A DNA stretch of 64,000 nt from CAYQPF01 sp964419225 (GCA_964419225.1 CAYQPF010000007.1:1-64000), one strand, 5' to 3'. Positions 9,211 to 19,083 are shown, counted from the stretch's first letter. Notes: generated by a model not told the origin, from the letters alone. Program-made: numbers and translations.

Positions 9211-9888
9211 TCATTTTAGAGTAATAGAAATCTTTTTGACCATATTTAAGGCTGTTGTGAGGGTTGTAGTATCAGGGGAAATTTTGCCACTCGAGCCTTC
9301 AGGACTACCATGTCCTACTAGTTTCAGTTCCGTATATCCAGGAGCAGCATTAGATTCAATTTTAGTCTGATAAATAAGGGAAGGCTGTCCGCTTGTACCG
9401 GAATAATTAGGACTGCCTTTTACAGCATTTTTAGGATAGAATTCATTATAATCCATAGACAGATTGAGTTCAACATTGAGAAAACATGTCTTATTCCCGG
9501 GTTCAAGATCTGAATCCAGTTTGAGACTCCCTTTAGGAGTGGCGGATGTTACCAAAAGAACATTTTCCGGAGCATTCATTTGTTGAAAGGACCACACAGG
9601 CAGAGCTTCAGATCTTCGGATTTTTTTCTGTTTGCTCGTCAGATATAGAGTTTTAATAAAGTTCCCATCAGTATCACTTAACCAGACAGCAATTTGCGGA
9701 GTAGTATTAAAGCCGATCAACGGCATAATTTTAAACCAGTGCGTCCAGGCATCACCCTTTTCAATGAATAACGTTATTTGTTTATGTCCTGCTTGAGTAT
9801 TTATTGTTTGATTATCTACAGAATACAGTAAAATAACAGAACCAATGATAATGGATATTGATAATATCACACTAAAGTTTCTTTTCAT
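9211..9888 (-). CDS. DUF2271-like exported protein
   Basis: A 225-residue protein with an N-terminal hydrophobic signal/anchor (residues ~5-24) and a predicted beta-rich periplasmic body. The segment PQIAVWLSDTDGNFIKTLYL at ~67-86 resembles the core of the DUF2271 family, whose members are exported and often sit next to redox or FMN-related proteins. The family assignment is from memory of the motif and is moderate. It is preceded by AAGGAG and follows the interrupted outer-membrane protein gene by 29 bp, so it probably shares the TetR-controlled transcript. The precise function is unknown. Confidence 0.65.
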   Translation of the reverse strand: MKRNFSVILSISIIIGSVILLYSVDNQTINTQAGHKQITLFIEKGDAWTHWFKIMPLIGFNTTPQIAVWLSDTDGNFIKTLYLTSKQKKIRRSEALPVWSFQQMNAPENVLLVTSATPKGSLKLDSDLEPGNKTCFLNVELNLSMDYNEFYPKNAVKGSPNYSGTSGQPSLIYQTKIESNAAPGYTELKLVGHGSPEGSSGKISPDTTTLTTALNMVKKISITLK

Positions 9889-9917
9889 TTTTTCTCCTTG
9901 TCACACAATTATTCGGG

Positions 9918-10805
9918 TTAAATTCTTAAAGTAAAATTTATATTGATCTCTGGCTTTAATGTGACTTTCTTTTTAGCCAGAGTCTTATTTTCCCATTCAT
10001 AACTTCCGCCCAAGGGCTGGATAGCTCCAATTTCAAGCCACAACTTCTTAACTAATTCTTTTTCAAGTGCAATTTTCGCTTGTCCGGAAAATTCGGAGAC
10101 TTTTTCATTTGCTTTTTGAATGTAATAACTTCCTGTTTTTAATTCCAATTTTGTGATGTATTGTAAAGTTTGTGAGGGAAGATAGCGGAATTCAACACTT
10201 AGCGGGAAAAAAACATCAACCAGATATTTATCTTTACCCCAGGTGTAACCCAGCAAGGGCAATATTGTGGTAGATTCTGCATCGGTGATAGTTAACAAGC
10301 CAGCTTTGTAAAAGGAGTTCTCATTTGGTTTGCAACCCAGGGTTGTTTACTGCATATATGAAGTTTCTTTTGAATTGTTAAAACGCAATTTATCTCCATT
10401 CCAACTGAATGCCTGATAATTGATAGTATAGAAATTGCCCAATAAATGGTGTACCCAGTAAGTATTGAACTTGGCAAATTTACAATTGAGGGTTGGGATT
10501 TTCCAATCTGGAACATCTAATTTTGCCTGTTTGTATGCTCCACCTAAAACCAGAAAATTTATTTCGTTATCCAGCAAGGGCATGCCCCAGCCTTCAAGAT
10601 AAAGAGATGAAAGGTCTGCAAAATTGTTTTGATAATTAACGTTCAAAATCGTTGCTGTATGTTGATTGATAGTTTCCAAATGAATAACTGATTCCACTCC
10701 TAAAAGTGGTAATAGCCACAAAAGACACAAAAAACACAAAATATTGAAGCGAAGTATTGGCTTTGCAAGATTGGTTTTATTATAAAGAGTGCGATAATCA
10801 GGCAT
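9918..10805 (-). pseudogene. Outer-membrane barrel protein interrupted by an in-frame stop
   Basis: Two open stretches lie in the same frame. The 5' part (10347-10805, 152 codons) has a signal-like hydrophobic segment and beta-barrel style sequence ending SYMQ. A TAA at 10347-10349 follows, then sixteen sense codons, then the 3' part (residues LLTITDAESTTILPLLGYTWGK onward) ending in the aromatic NINFTLRI typical of a last barrel strand. Joined, it would be a ~295-residue outer-membrane protein, perhaps DUF6268-like. No frameshift is needed; a single codon breaks it. It may be a recent nonsense mutation, a sequencing error, or readthrough. The start overlaps the 3' end of the TetR gene by 8 bp, so the pair is probably co-transcribed. 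Confidence 0.75.
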
Positions 10806-11421
10806 GAGACCTCCAGTTGGCTTCTATTTTTTCCACTTCCAATCTTCCCTTATCAGTGGTAAATGCTTTTAAGAAATTTGTGATCAGGAATTGGTTTGTA
10901 TCATTATGAAGATCTCCAGGAGCATTTATATTTGCAAATAAAAGCCAGTATTCTGAGACAAACCAGATAGAATTGACAACCTGTTCCAAAACTTCATCTG
11001 AAGCAAAGTTAAAATATCCGATGGAAGCCATAGCTGAAAATGCTGCTTTGATTTGACTAATCCTACGTGTTTTGTTGACCAGATATCCTTCTCTAAGAGC
11101 TTGATTATTGACTAACAAATTATTGATATCAAGATAGAAAAAGCGGTATTCTTTTTGGAGTTTTTTTAGATAGAAATTTGATTTGGCAATATTGGCCATC
11201 ATTTCTTCTGCAGGAATTTCATTATTCCAAAGTTCATCCATGACAGAATTCATTTTTAAGCAAATTTCATAGATGATCTCTTCTTTATTCTTGTAATGAT
11301 AATATAAATTCCCCGGACTTATCCCACAGGATGAAGCAATATGATTGGTTGTCACATTCTCACACCCTTTTGCATTGAACAATTCCAAAGCGGTTTGGAG
11401 AATCTTCTCTTTAGTGCTCAT
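10798..11421 (-). CDS. TetR-family transcriptional regulator
   Basis: A predicted repressor of 207 residues. The N-terminal helix-turn-helix spans residues ~5-50 (EKILQTALELFNAKG, then TTNHIASSCGISPGNLYYHYKNKEEII), which is the TetR signature. The remainder is an all-alpha ligand/dimer domain. The start at 11421 is chosen because AGGAGGT lies 4 bp upstream of this ATG; a longer frame to 11475 would run through the operator. Two near-identical inverted repeats lie just upstream (11433-11450 and 11483-11500), so the protein probably represses itself and the downstream outer-membrane and DUF2271-like genes. The inducer is unknown. Confidence 0.92.
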   Translation of the reverse strand: MSTKEKILQTALELFNAKGCENVTTNHIASSCGISPGNLYYHYKNKEEIIYEICLKMNSVMDELWNNEIPAEEMMANIAKSNFYLKKLQKEYRFFYLDINNLLVNNQALREGYLVNKTRRISQIKAAFSAMASIGYFNFASDEVLEQVVNSIWFVSEYWLLFANINAPGDLHNDTNQFLITNFLKAFTTDKGRLEVEKIEANWRSHA

Positions 11422-11432
11422 AGCACCTCCTA

Positions 11433-11450
11433 TTAGAGTATTAACTCTAA
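11433..11450. promoter_or_regulatory. Putative TetR operator O1
   Basis: A perfect inverted repeat, TTAGAGT-ATTA-ACTCTAA (7-bp arms, 4-bp spacer), sits between the ribosome site and the -35 element of the TetR gene and overlaps the -10 region. Repressor binding here would block initiation. Confidence 0.7.
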
Positions 11451-11475
11451 ACAACAGGAAGGCATTTTCTGTCAA
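11446..11475 (-). promoter_or_regulatory. Candidate promoter of the TetR gene
   Basis: TTGACA (11470-11475) is followed after 17-18 bp by GTTTAG/TTTAGA. The element is bracketed by the two putative operators, as expected for an autoregulated gene. Confidence 0.5.
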
Positions 11476-11482
11476 GAAGATT

Positions 11483-11500
11483 TTAGAGTTTTTGCTCTAA
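11483..11500. promoter_or_regulatory. Putative TetR operator O2
   Basis: TTAGAGT-TTTT-GCTCTAA has the same arm length and spacer as O1 with one mismatch. It lies just upstream of the -35 element. Its centre is exactly 50 bp from the centre of O1. Confidence 0.65.
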
Positions 11501-11734
11501 CAGGGTAGTTAGAGGACTGTCCCATATGGCTTAAGTATTCCTTTAGATGGAATGAAGAGACGATTAATAGAACGCGGATTATCACAGAAAACGCGGATAG
11601 TCGCGGGTTTGTGCAAGTTTTTGTGCAGTAACAATAAGAAAGATAATTTTTCAACATTGACCTTAACAGACTAGCACAGACAAAGCAAGAGAGTTGCATA
11701 AGCTATATTGCAGAAATAACCAATTAGGGTAATC
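11501..11734. other. Intergenic filler with CGCGGAT words
   Basis: No convincing gene is present. The words GCGGAT recur (around 11573 and 11592, in the context AACGCGGAT), a low-information filler pattern. A 75-codon open frame here overlaps the operators and has no protein-like features. Confidence 0.5.
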
Positions 11735-13897
11735 CTACTTCAGAAGGATCATCTTGCGGGTAAGGGTTTTATTTCCAGTTTGGAGTTTTGAGAAATAGAT
11801 CCCGGAGGAGACGGACTTATTGTTGGCATCTTTGCCGTTCCAAACCACGGAATGATTTCCTTTTAATTTGTTTTCGTTGAGTAGAGTCGCTACCTTTTGT
11901 CCTTTGATATTGTAGATAGATAGTTCAACTTCGGAATCTTTGGGAAGATCGAAGGAGATAGTGGTTGAAGGATTGAAGGGGTTGGGATAGTTTTTGAGAT
12001 TGAGAAAAGTTGGAGGAAACTGGTTTTGATCCTGGTTAGAGATGGCATCCCAGAAGAGTTCGGTTAACCCCCAACTTGCGATCCATTTATTATCTTGAGA
12101 ATCAATAGATATACTTCCACAGCCATAATCAGATAAAATGGAATTAGAGGTATTGAAAGTCAACCAAGTCTCTCCATCAAACCTGGTAAGTCCAGAGTAT
12201 GTTCCAATCCATATAACACCCTGTGAATCAATGGAAAGGCAATTTACATGACGTTCTGGCAACCCAGAATTCAAAACACTATATAAAGTAAAATTTTCAT
12301 TTTCAAATCGAACGAGCCCCCATGAAGTACCTATCCACTTTACATCTTGAGAATCAACAGATATACAAGCCACTGAACCATGTACAGGGAGGGAATAATT
12401 TCTCCAAGTTTCACCATCAAACCGAAAAAGACCTTCATCATCAGTACCAATCCATTTAACATTTTGAGAATCAATGGTTATGCATCTAACAATATCTCCA
12501 GACCATGCAGCATAGGGACAATTATAAACTGACCAAGTTTCTCCATCAAACCGTACAATTGAGGTATCATAAAGAGTGCTTAGCCATACTTCTCCTTGAG
12601 AATCAACGGTAATACTTGTAATATAATTACTGGGTAAGCCGGAATTTGTAGTATTATAATATATCCAGGTTTCTCCATCAAATCTAAGCAATCCCGACGT
12701 CGTCCCAATCCACTTGACACCTTGAGAATCTATTGTAATACATGTCAGGGCGATACAAGGAAGTCCTGGAATAAAATCATTTAGATCATATACTGTCCAA
12801 GCTTCACCCTGAAATAGTGTAAGATAATCAATATCATTACCGATCCATTTATTATCTTGAGAATCTATGTATATGAATTTAATACTATTACTTGGTAATC
12901 CAGAATTAGAAGTATTGTACATTGTCCAAATGTTATCATCAAATTTAACAAGACGATCAACAGTACCAATCCATTTTGCACCTTGTGGATCTATGGTAAT
13001 TGAATAAACATAATTACAAGGTAATCCAGAATTATCTGTTGTATAAGAAGTCCAAGTTTCACCATCATAACGAATAATCCCTGACCCTCCCGTTCCAAAC
13101 CATTTAACATTTTGAGAATCAATTGATATATTGTTCAGAGGACCGAAAATTAATCCAGAATTTGTAGCATCAACAATCTCCCAATTTTCACCATCAAAAC
13201 ATAAAATACCATCACGTTCAGTACTAATCCATTTAACATTCTGGGAGTCTATTGCCACACAAGAAGCTGAAAAAAAAGATGCTCCATCATTGTAGGAATT
13301 ATATACAGTGAAGTTTACTCCATCAAAGCGAATTAGTCCCTCAGCTGCAATCCATAAGATTCCCTGAGAATCAATTGAAATACTTGAAATCCAACCAAAA
13401 CGATATCCTGAGCTAAAAGTGTCAAATACAGTCCAGTTTACACCATCAAAGCGAACAAGTCCATTATTAGTCCCGATCCATTTGACATCATTTGAATCTA
13501 TCGTTATACAACCAACAAAACAACCAGAATACGGATCAGGTATTGTTATTTCATATATCGACCATGTGGTATTATCAAACCGTAAAAGGTTAAAATAACC
13601 TACAGTATCGTTTTGATCCTTTCTAAGTCCAATCCATTTTGCACCTTGAGAATCAATGGCAATACTGGTAACAGAACCAAGAGGTAACAATGAATTAGAA
13701 TGGTCATAGAAGACTGTTTCCCCTGTCTGACGATTGATTTTAACTAATCCATTATACGTTCCCACCCACAGATAATCTCCTTCAATCACAGAACAATTTA
13801 TCCAATCTCCATTGGTATAAATTATTCCCTGTTGATTTTGAGCAAAGATTGAGGTTAATAATATCCAGCCTACGAGTAATAAAAGCAATTTTTTCAT
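11735..13897 (-). CDS. Secreted 14-blade Reg_prop propeller protein (copy 1)
   Basis: A 720-residue exported protein with signal peptide (MKKLLLLLVGWILLTSIFA, then Q). It contains fourteen Reg_prop-type units of ~45 residues (pattern SIDSQ-x-KWIGT-x2-GL-x-RFDG-x-W), enough for two seven-bladed beta-propellers. The last unit ends GLTELFWDA and lacks the FDGxxW part. The T9SS-like sorting tail follows (~residues 630-720). Reg_prop domains are best known as periplasmic sensors of hybrid two-component systems, but here there is no membrane anchor, kinase or DNA-binding domain. It is probably a surface propeller. The last ~270 bp are almost identical to those of the gene ending at 16954. Confidence 0.9.
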   Translation of the reverse strand: MKKLLLLLVGWILLTSIFAQNQQGIIYTNGDWINCSVIEGDYLWVGTYNGLVKINRQTGETVFYDHSNSLLPLGSVTSIAIDSQGAKWIGLRKDQNDTVGYFNLLRFDNTTWSIYEITIPDPYSGCFVGCITIDSNDVKWIGTNNGLVRFDGVNWTVFDTFSSGYRFGWISSISIDSQGILWIAAEGLIRFDGVNFTVYNSYNDGASFFSASCVAIDSQNVKWISTERDGILCFDGENWEIVDATNSGLIFGPLNNISIDSQNVKWFGTGGSGIIRYDGETWTSYTTDNSGLPCNYVYSITIDPQGAKWIGTVDRLVKFDDNIWTMYNTSNSGLPSNSIKFIYIDSQDNKWIGNDIDYLTLFQGEAWTVYDLNDFIPGLPCIALTCITIDSQGVKWIGTTSGLLRFDGETWIYYNTTNSGLPSNYITSITVDSQGEVWLSTLYDTSIVRFDGETWSVYNCPYAAWSGDIVRCITIDSQNVKWIGTDDEGLFRFDGETWRNYSLPVHGSVACISVDSQDVKWIGTSWGLVRFENENFTLYSVLNSGLPERHVNCLSIDSQGVIWIGTYSGLTRFDGETWLTFNTSNSILSDYGCGSISIDSQDNKWIASWGLTELFWDAISNQDQNQFPPTFLNLKNYPNPFNPSTTISFDLPKDSEVELSIYNIKGQKVATLLNENKLKGNHSVVWNGKDANNKSVSSGIYFSKLQTGNKTLTRKMILLK

Positions 13898-14023
13898 GTT
13901 ATCTCCTATTTTCTAATAGTATCATAAGACACTATTTATAGTACATTTCAAATGACTTGAGAATATGTTTAAGCTTAATCCCTCTAGCTATGATCCTAAA
14001 AATATGCTCCAGGCTAATGGTCA

Positions 14024-16747
14024 CTATTTCAGCATGATCATCTTCTGCGTAATTATTTGGCTGGCAGTTTTGAGATTTGAGAAATAGATACCTGAGGAGA
14101 CAGATTTATTTTTGGCATCTTTTCCGTTCCAAGTTACAGAGTGGGTTCCTTTCAATTTGTTTTCGTTAATCAGAGTTGCTACCTTTTGGCCTTTGATATT
14201 GTAGATAGAGAGTTCTACTCTGGAATCATTAGGAAGATCGAAAGAGATAGTAGTAGAAGGGTTGAAGGGATTGGGGTAATTAGGATATAATTGTAACACA
14301 GATTTTATAGTGAAATTATCATGGCTAGAAACGAAAAGATCTGTATCAATGTACTGGTAATGAAAAGCATAATGGCCATTTACCTCATTAGTCCAAGACA
14401 AATAGGCTTTGGTATCTGAACTTGGATATAATTTGACATCCAAAGGAATATAAGTAGATGAATTAACTAGACATGAATCTGAAAGAGAACCATAAACAGA
14501 AAGTTCTTTTAGATAAATATCGTTATTATTATTATAAGAAATCAAAAAGCGATCATTCATCTGGCAAATTGCCAGAGGATTATTACAAACTAAAACGCCT
14601 TCGGAATTCCACTCTTGGATTAAAGTATTATTCTCGATAGAAAAGCAGTGAGCTATAAGATTATTATTTTGGGTAGAAGTAAATATATATAATTTCTCAT
14701 TCCATTTGTAAAGACCTCTCAAGGAATTATTGCCGGATGGTATTATCAAAACTCCAGAAGGATCCCAGAGGCATTGCCCGGTAGCAGAATTAAAAATCTG
14801 TCCATATACAAACCCGCCCCCGTTTTGGGAATCTGCGTTCCAGATAGTTAAACATAGATTATCAATTGAAATAGCTTTTATCCGGTCAAAAACTTCATTA
14901 TAGTTATCTTGCCCAACACTTATACCTGTTGCAGGGATATAATTAGGAAGAGTAAAATTTTCATTAATGTAATAATACCAATACGTACTATTGTGTCGTA
15001 AAATAAGATTATTGCCTGCATTAACAATATATTCGTTATCATATGAACTCAAAGTAATAGGAGTAACACTATTATCAATATCTAAAGTATTGTCATCTAT
15101 CAGTTGTAATGAATGGCCAATCAAAGCTGCATATTTATTTGCCAAAGGAATCACTATTGAGTCACTTCCCATCCCCATGACCCCGTGAGAAGAGAGAGTA
15201 TTGGGAGTATTTGGTGACCAAATACTAACATCATTGTGAATATCTGTTGCGTCAGTTTCATCAAGACTATAGAAAAACAGAGTACTATTCAGACCAAGCT
15301 GAATAGTAGAATGTTGAGGAACCGGAGAAACTCTCAAAACTAAATTTCTATTGGTGTTCAATGAGTAAATTGAATTATTAACACATATAACCAAAGAATC
15401 ACCGATAATATTGTTGGTAGTAACGGCCAGATCATTGAATCCGTTGACAAGAACAGAAACATTTTGTTGGGGTGTTTGCTGAAGATTTCTGAGACTCAAA
15501 TATTTTTGAGCAATATAAGTAAAAGTAAAGTCACTGCTATAATTAATTCTATAGAGAAAACAACTGCCATTCGAAAATTCACTACCTGGACTGCACAGAC
15601 TTGAAATAATGAGATCTTGAGTAGAATGATCGGGATTAATGACATATAATTTCCATAGATCAACCGTAGGCATACCCATACATGATTCAAAATGATCATA
15701 AAACAGAAATAATTTACCTGAATAATAAATAGTATTAAGAATAGTATTAGTGGTCTCACCTTCACTTGAGTAAGAATTATTCCATAGATGAATTCCTAAA
15801 CCAGTATAAAGATAGTTTCCATTTGTATCATATTTTCTTAAGAAAACTTGGGAATCCCTATATTGCATGTCAGGTTGTCCTCCACCGGTTGGGACTCCTC
15901 CTAACAAGTACAAATCTGAATTGGGAAGGATAGTAACAAAACTGCCACCAAGAGAATCAATATCCCAAAGATAATTCCCATTAGAATCATATTTGGTTAT
16001 AACAGTCTGATTTCTGCAAACAAAGTCCAAATTTGGATACAAGGCAACTTCAGAACCTGCTTTAATAATCGGATTACCATTCAAAATACAGTTACTGTCT
16101 GTTTTAATAATTTTTACTTGCTGTGGGTTATTACAAACCATGTAGTATGTAATCCCTTGCAGGTTGTTTAAAGCCATTTTATAAGATAAAATTTCATGGG
16201 AAAATGTATTGATGGGAGTCGTAAGTTCGCCATTTGCGTTTAAGTGGCAATATTTCAGAGTATTTGGAGAAATTTCTGCCCAAGCTATAAAAATATCTCC
16301 ATTAACTCCGGGAACTATATTAACCATAGTTTTAAAGCATGTTGAGCTGGAAACTGTTTTCCCTTGTGGACCCCAAAGTATTTGACCATTCTGATTCATT
16401 TTTTGTGCCTTTAGAGTATTATTGTTTTCCATCCAGTAGATCAAGATCTCTTCGTCAGTAATTCTTTTCAAATATACTCGTTGAATTGGCATAAGGCTTA
16501 ATGCAACATGAACAGGAGGATTACCCCAAACCACACTTTGTGTTGAATCAGTACAAATAGCATTAACAAAATAGTGATCCAATTCTGAAGTTTTCCACGC
16601 ATAGACATTCCGATTACTGTTGATAGAGGCTGATTGAAAAAAGGAATTAGAAGAAAAGCTAAGGTCCACAGGATTATTCCACACAACCTGTCCAAAAATT
16701 GTCAGGGAAAAGAAAGCTATCAAAATAGATACAATTGTTTTTTTCAC
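14024..16747 (-). CDS. Large secreted protein with sorting tail
   Basis: An exported protein of ~907 residues with a signal peptide (KKTIVSILIAFFSLTIFG, then Q) and the T9SS-like sorting domain at the end (NYPNPFNPSTTISF...SSGIYFSNL). The middle ~780 residues are beta-rich with loose WNP/NLLWD and YDSNGNYLW repeats, suggesting a propeller-like or delta-60-type repeat fold, but no family was recognised. The GTG at 16747 is preferred because GGAGG lies 5 bp before it; an ATG 12 bp upstream (16759) also has GGAG at usable distance. It lies between two Reg_prop paralogues, all on the same strand, with its own promoter candidate. Confidence 0.82.
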   Translation of the reverse strand: MKKTIVSILIAFFSLTIFGQVVWNNPVDLSFSSNSFFQSASINSNRNVYAWKTSELDHYFVNAICTDSTQSVVWGNPPVHVALSLMPIQRVYLKRITDEEILIYWMENNNTLKAQKMNQNGQILWGPQGKTVSSSTCFKTMVNIVPGVNGDIFIAWAEISPNTLKYCHLNANGELTTPINTFSHEILSYKMALNNLQGITYYMVCNNPQQVKIIKTDSNCILNGNPIIKAGSEVALYPNLDFVCRNQTVITKYDSNGNYLWDIDSLGGSFVTILPNSDLYLLGGVPTGGGQPDMQYRDSQVFLRKYDTNGNYLYTGLGIHLWNNSYSSEGETTNTILNTIYYSGKLFLFYDHFESCMGMPTVDLWKLYVINPDHSTQDLIISSLCSPGSEFSNGSCFLYRINYSSDFTFTYIAQKYLSLRNLQQTPQQNVSVLVNGFNDLAVTTNNIIGDSLVICVNNSIYSLNTNRNLVLRVSPVPQHSTIQLGLNSTLFFYSLDETDATDIHNDVSIWSPNTPNTLSSHGVMGMGSDSIVIPLANKYAALIGHSLQLIDDNTLDIDNSVTPITLSSYDNEYIVNAGNNLILRHNSTYWYYYINENFTLPNYIPATGISVGQDNYNEVFDRIKAISIDNLCLTIWNADSQNGGGFVYGQIFNSATGQCLWDPSGVLIIPSGNNSLRGLYKWNEKLYIFTSTQNNNLIAHCFSIENNTLIQEWNSEGVLVCNNPLAICQMNDRFLISYNNNNDIYLKELSVYGSLSDSCLVNSSTYIPLDVKLYPSSDTKAYLSWTNEVNGHYAFHYQYIDTDLFVSSHDNFTIKSVLQLYPNYPNPFNPSTTISFDLPNDSRVELSIYNIKGQKVATLINENKLKGTHSVTWNGKDAKNKSVSSGIYFSNLKTASQIITQKMIMLK

Positions 16748-16784
16748 AATAACCTCCATAAAGTCTCCATAGAATTTCAATTTC

Positions 16785-16813
16785 TTAATATATATTTTTT
16801 TATCTTTTGTCAA
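16785..16813 (-). promoter_or_regulatory. Candidate sigma70-type promoter
   Basis: TTGACA (16808-16813), a 17-bp spacer, then TATTAA (16785-16790) on the minus strand, ~40 bp before the start of the secreted protein. It is the best-matching promoter of the window. Confidence 0.6.
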
Positions 16814-16953
16814 GACTGATTTGTTAGTATTTGTAAGATATTGATTATTTTATCAGTAAAACAGCTGATTTATTAACTTGGTTAATTTTTCAACTACTAG
16901 TACATATCCAATCATGCAAGAGGAATGATGCAGGAAAAGTTCGATAAAATTGT

Positions 16954-19083
16954 CTATTTCAGAAGGATCATCTTGCGGGTAAGGGTTTTATTTCCAGTTT
17001 GGAGTTTTGAGAAATAGATCCCGGAGGAGACGGACTTATTGTTGGCATCTTTGCCGTTCCAAACCACGGAATGATTTCCTTTTAATTTGTTTTCGTTGAG
17101 TAGAGTAGTTACCTTTTGTCCTTTGATATTGTAGATAGATAGTTCAACTTCGGAATCTTTCGGAAGATCGAAGGAGATAGTGGTTGAAGGATTGAAGGGA
17201 TTGGGATAGTTTTTGAGATTGAGAGCAGTAGTTGGTTTTTGTACTTCATCCAGATTCGGAACAGCATCCCAAAATAATTCAGTAACACCCAGACTAGTTC
17301 CAAACCATTTGTTATCTTGAGAATCTATAGCAATAGAGTTTAAAGATTGTTCTGACAAAATTGAATATTGATTTGGAATTGTTTCCCATATTATACCATC
17401 AAAAGTAACGAATGAATAAAGCTGTATAATCCATTTTTTGTCTTGAGAATCTATGGAGAAATGACCTACCCCTTGAGTGACACCGGCATTTGAATGTGTA
17501 TAGTTAGTCCAGGTTTCCCCATCAATAACTACAAAACCATTACCCGTACCAATCCATTTAGATCCTTGGGAATCTTTACAGATTTTACCAATATAATTAT
17601 CTAATAAACAGGAATTAGTAGTCTTGTAAACAGACCAAATTTGATTATCAATTTTAACTAATCCATAATCTGTTCCAATCCACTTTATATTTTGTGAATC
17701 AATAAAAATATCAGTTACAATATTAGATGGCATATTGGAGTTCTCGTGATTGTATATAGTCCAAGTTTCATTATCGAACCTAACCAAGCCACCTCCATTA
17801 GTACCAATCCACTTTACACCCTGAGAATCTATTGCAATGCATTTAATATTATATGCAGGTAACCCTGAATTTGTAAAATTATAAATTATCCAGCTAGTTC
17901 CATCAAAGCGAAAAACATTGTTATAATCTCCAGCTGTACCAATCCATATCACTCCCTGGGAATCGCTTGTAATAGCATAAATAGACTCTAAAGGGAATCC
18001 TAAAACAGATGGATTATATTGTGTCCAGACTTGTCCATCAAATCGAACAAGACAGCCATGATCAGTGCCAAACCACTTAATATCCTGAGGATCTATATAA
18101 ATAGACATAACCTTATTCCCCCATGGAATAGCAGAATTTGATGAATTATATACTCTCCAAGTATCACCATCAAATTTCGCAATACCATTAGGACAAGTAC
18201 CAAGCCATTTGATTCCTTGAGAATCTATTGAAATGTTAGTTATTGCATTATTCGGTAACCCGGAATTAGTAGTATCGTAGAATATGAAGGACTCACCATC
18301 ATAGCGTATTAGACCACTAGAGCTTGTTCCAATCCATTTAGCTCCTTGAGAGTCAATGGATAATTTTGTAATTAACCCATATGGGAAATCATAAACAGTC
18401 CAATTTGTTCCAGAAAGTTTTGCAAGAGAATAATCATAACTAAATCCTATCCATTTATCACCAAGAGAATCAATAGCAATACAACTGATATTTCCGGAAT
18501 AGCTCACAGGTGTCCAAGTAGATCCGGAGAATTTGTAAAGCCCATATGAATAGGTACCAACCCATTTCACATCCTGGGAATCAATGGCTAAACATGTAAT
18601 CAAACAATAGGGAAAATCTGAAGTAGAAGAATTATATATTGTCCATGTTTGATCATCAAATCTTACAAGTCCACCATATTGTGTTCCGATCCATTTAACA
18701 CCTTGAGAATCTATGGATATGCTGGAAATTGAATAATTTGGCATTCCTGAATTTGAATGATTATACGCAGTCCATGTTTCTCCGTCAAATTTATATAAGC
18801 CATGATCTGATGTGCCGATCCACTTTGTACCTAGAGAATCTATAGCAATAGCTGAAACTGCACAAACAGGTAATCCTGAATTAGCACTATTATAATAATC
18901 GATTTCTTCCGTTAAACGATTAATCTTTACTAAACCACCATTTGTCCCAACCCAAACATACTCCCCTTCAAAAGCAGAGCAAAATACATAGTCCCCATTA
19001 GTATAAATAATACCCTGTTCATTTTGAGCAAAGATTAGGGATAAAAAAAAGCATCCGCAAATAACTAAAAGAAAATTTTTCAT
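16954..19083 (-). CDS. Secreted 14-blade Reg_prop propeller protein (copy 2)
   Basis: A 709-residue paralogue of the 11735-13897 product with the same design: signal peptide ending IFA-Q, fourteen WIGT-type units (pattern KWIGT...GLVRFDGxxW, linkers such as YNHSNSGMP), a final unit GVTELFWDA, then the sorting tail. The tail differs from copy 1 at one residue (A/T after YNIKGQKV), while the propeller region is clearly diverged. One blade is atypical (KWIIQLYSFVTFDG). AGGAGAA precedes the ATG. It is probably exported and attached at the surface; the ligand is unknown. A TTGACT-17-GTAAAT promoter candidate lies upstream. Confidence 0.9.
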   Translation of the reverse strand: MKNFLLVICGCFFLSLIFAQNEQGIIYTNGDYVFCSAFEGEYVWVGTNGGLVKINRLTEEIDYYNSANSGLPVCAVSAIAIDSLGTKWIGTSDHGLYKFDGETWTAYNHSNSGMPNYSISSISIDSQGVKWIGTQYGGLVRFDDQTWTIYNSSTSDFPYCLITCLAIDSQDVKWVGTYSYGLYKFSGSTWTPVSYSGNISCIAIDSLGDKWIGFSYDYSLAKLSGTNWTVYDFPYGLITKLSIDSQGAKWIGTSSSGLIRYDGESFIFYDTTNSGLPNNAITNISIDSQGIKWLGTCPNGIAKFDGDTWRVYNSSNSAIPWGNKVMSIYIDPQDIKWFGTDHGCLVRFDGQVWTQYNPSVLGFPLESIYAITSDSQGVIWIGTAGDYNNVFRFDGTSWIIYNFTNSGLPAYNIKCIAIDSQGVKWIGTNGGGLVRFDNETWTIYNHENSNMPSNIVTDIFIDSQNIKWIGTDYGLVKIDNQIWSVYKTTNSCLLDNYIGKICKDSQGSKWIGTGNGFVVIDGETWTNYTHSNAGVTQGVGHFSIDSQDKKWIIQLYSFVTFDGIIWETIPNQYSILSEQSLNSIAIDSQDNKWFGTSLGVTELFWDAVPNLDEVQKPTTALNLKNYPNPFNPSTTISFDLPKDSEVELSIYNIKGQKVTTLLNENKLKGNHSVVWNGKDANNKSVSSGIYFSKLQTGNKTLTRKMILLK

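Noticed and set aside
11422..11475. N-terminal extension of the TetR protein
   Set aside because: It would run through the operator and the -35 element. The ATG at 11421 has a strong AGGAGGT ribosome site.
11472..11699. 75-codon minus-strand open frame
   Set aside because: It covers the operators and CGCGGAT filler, is Cys/Ser-rich without domain character, and has no ribosome site.
11735..13897. Hybrid two-component sensor because of Reg_prop repeats
   Set aside because: There is no transmembrane segment, kinase, receiver or HTH after the propeller. The chain ends in a sorting tail.
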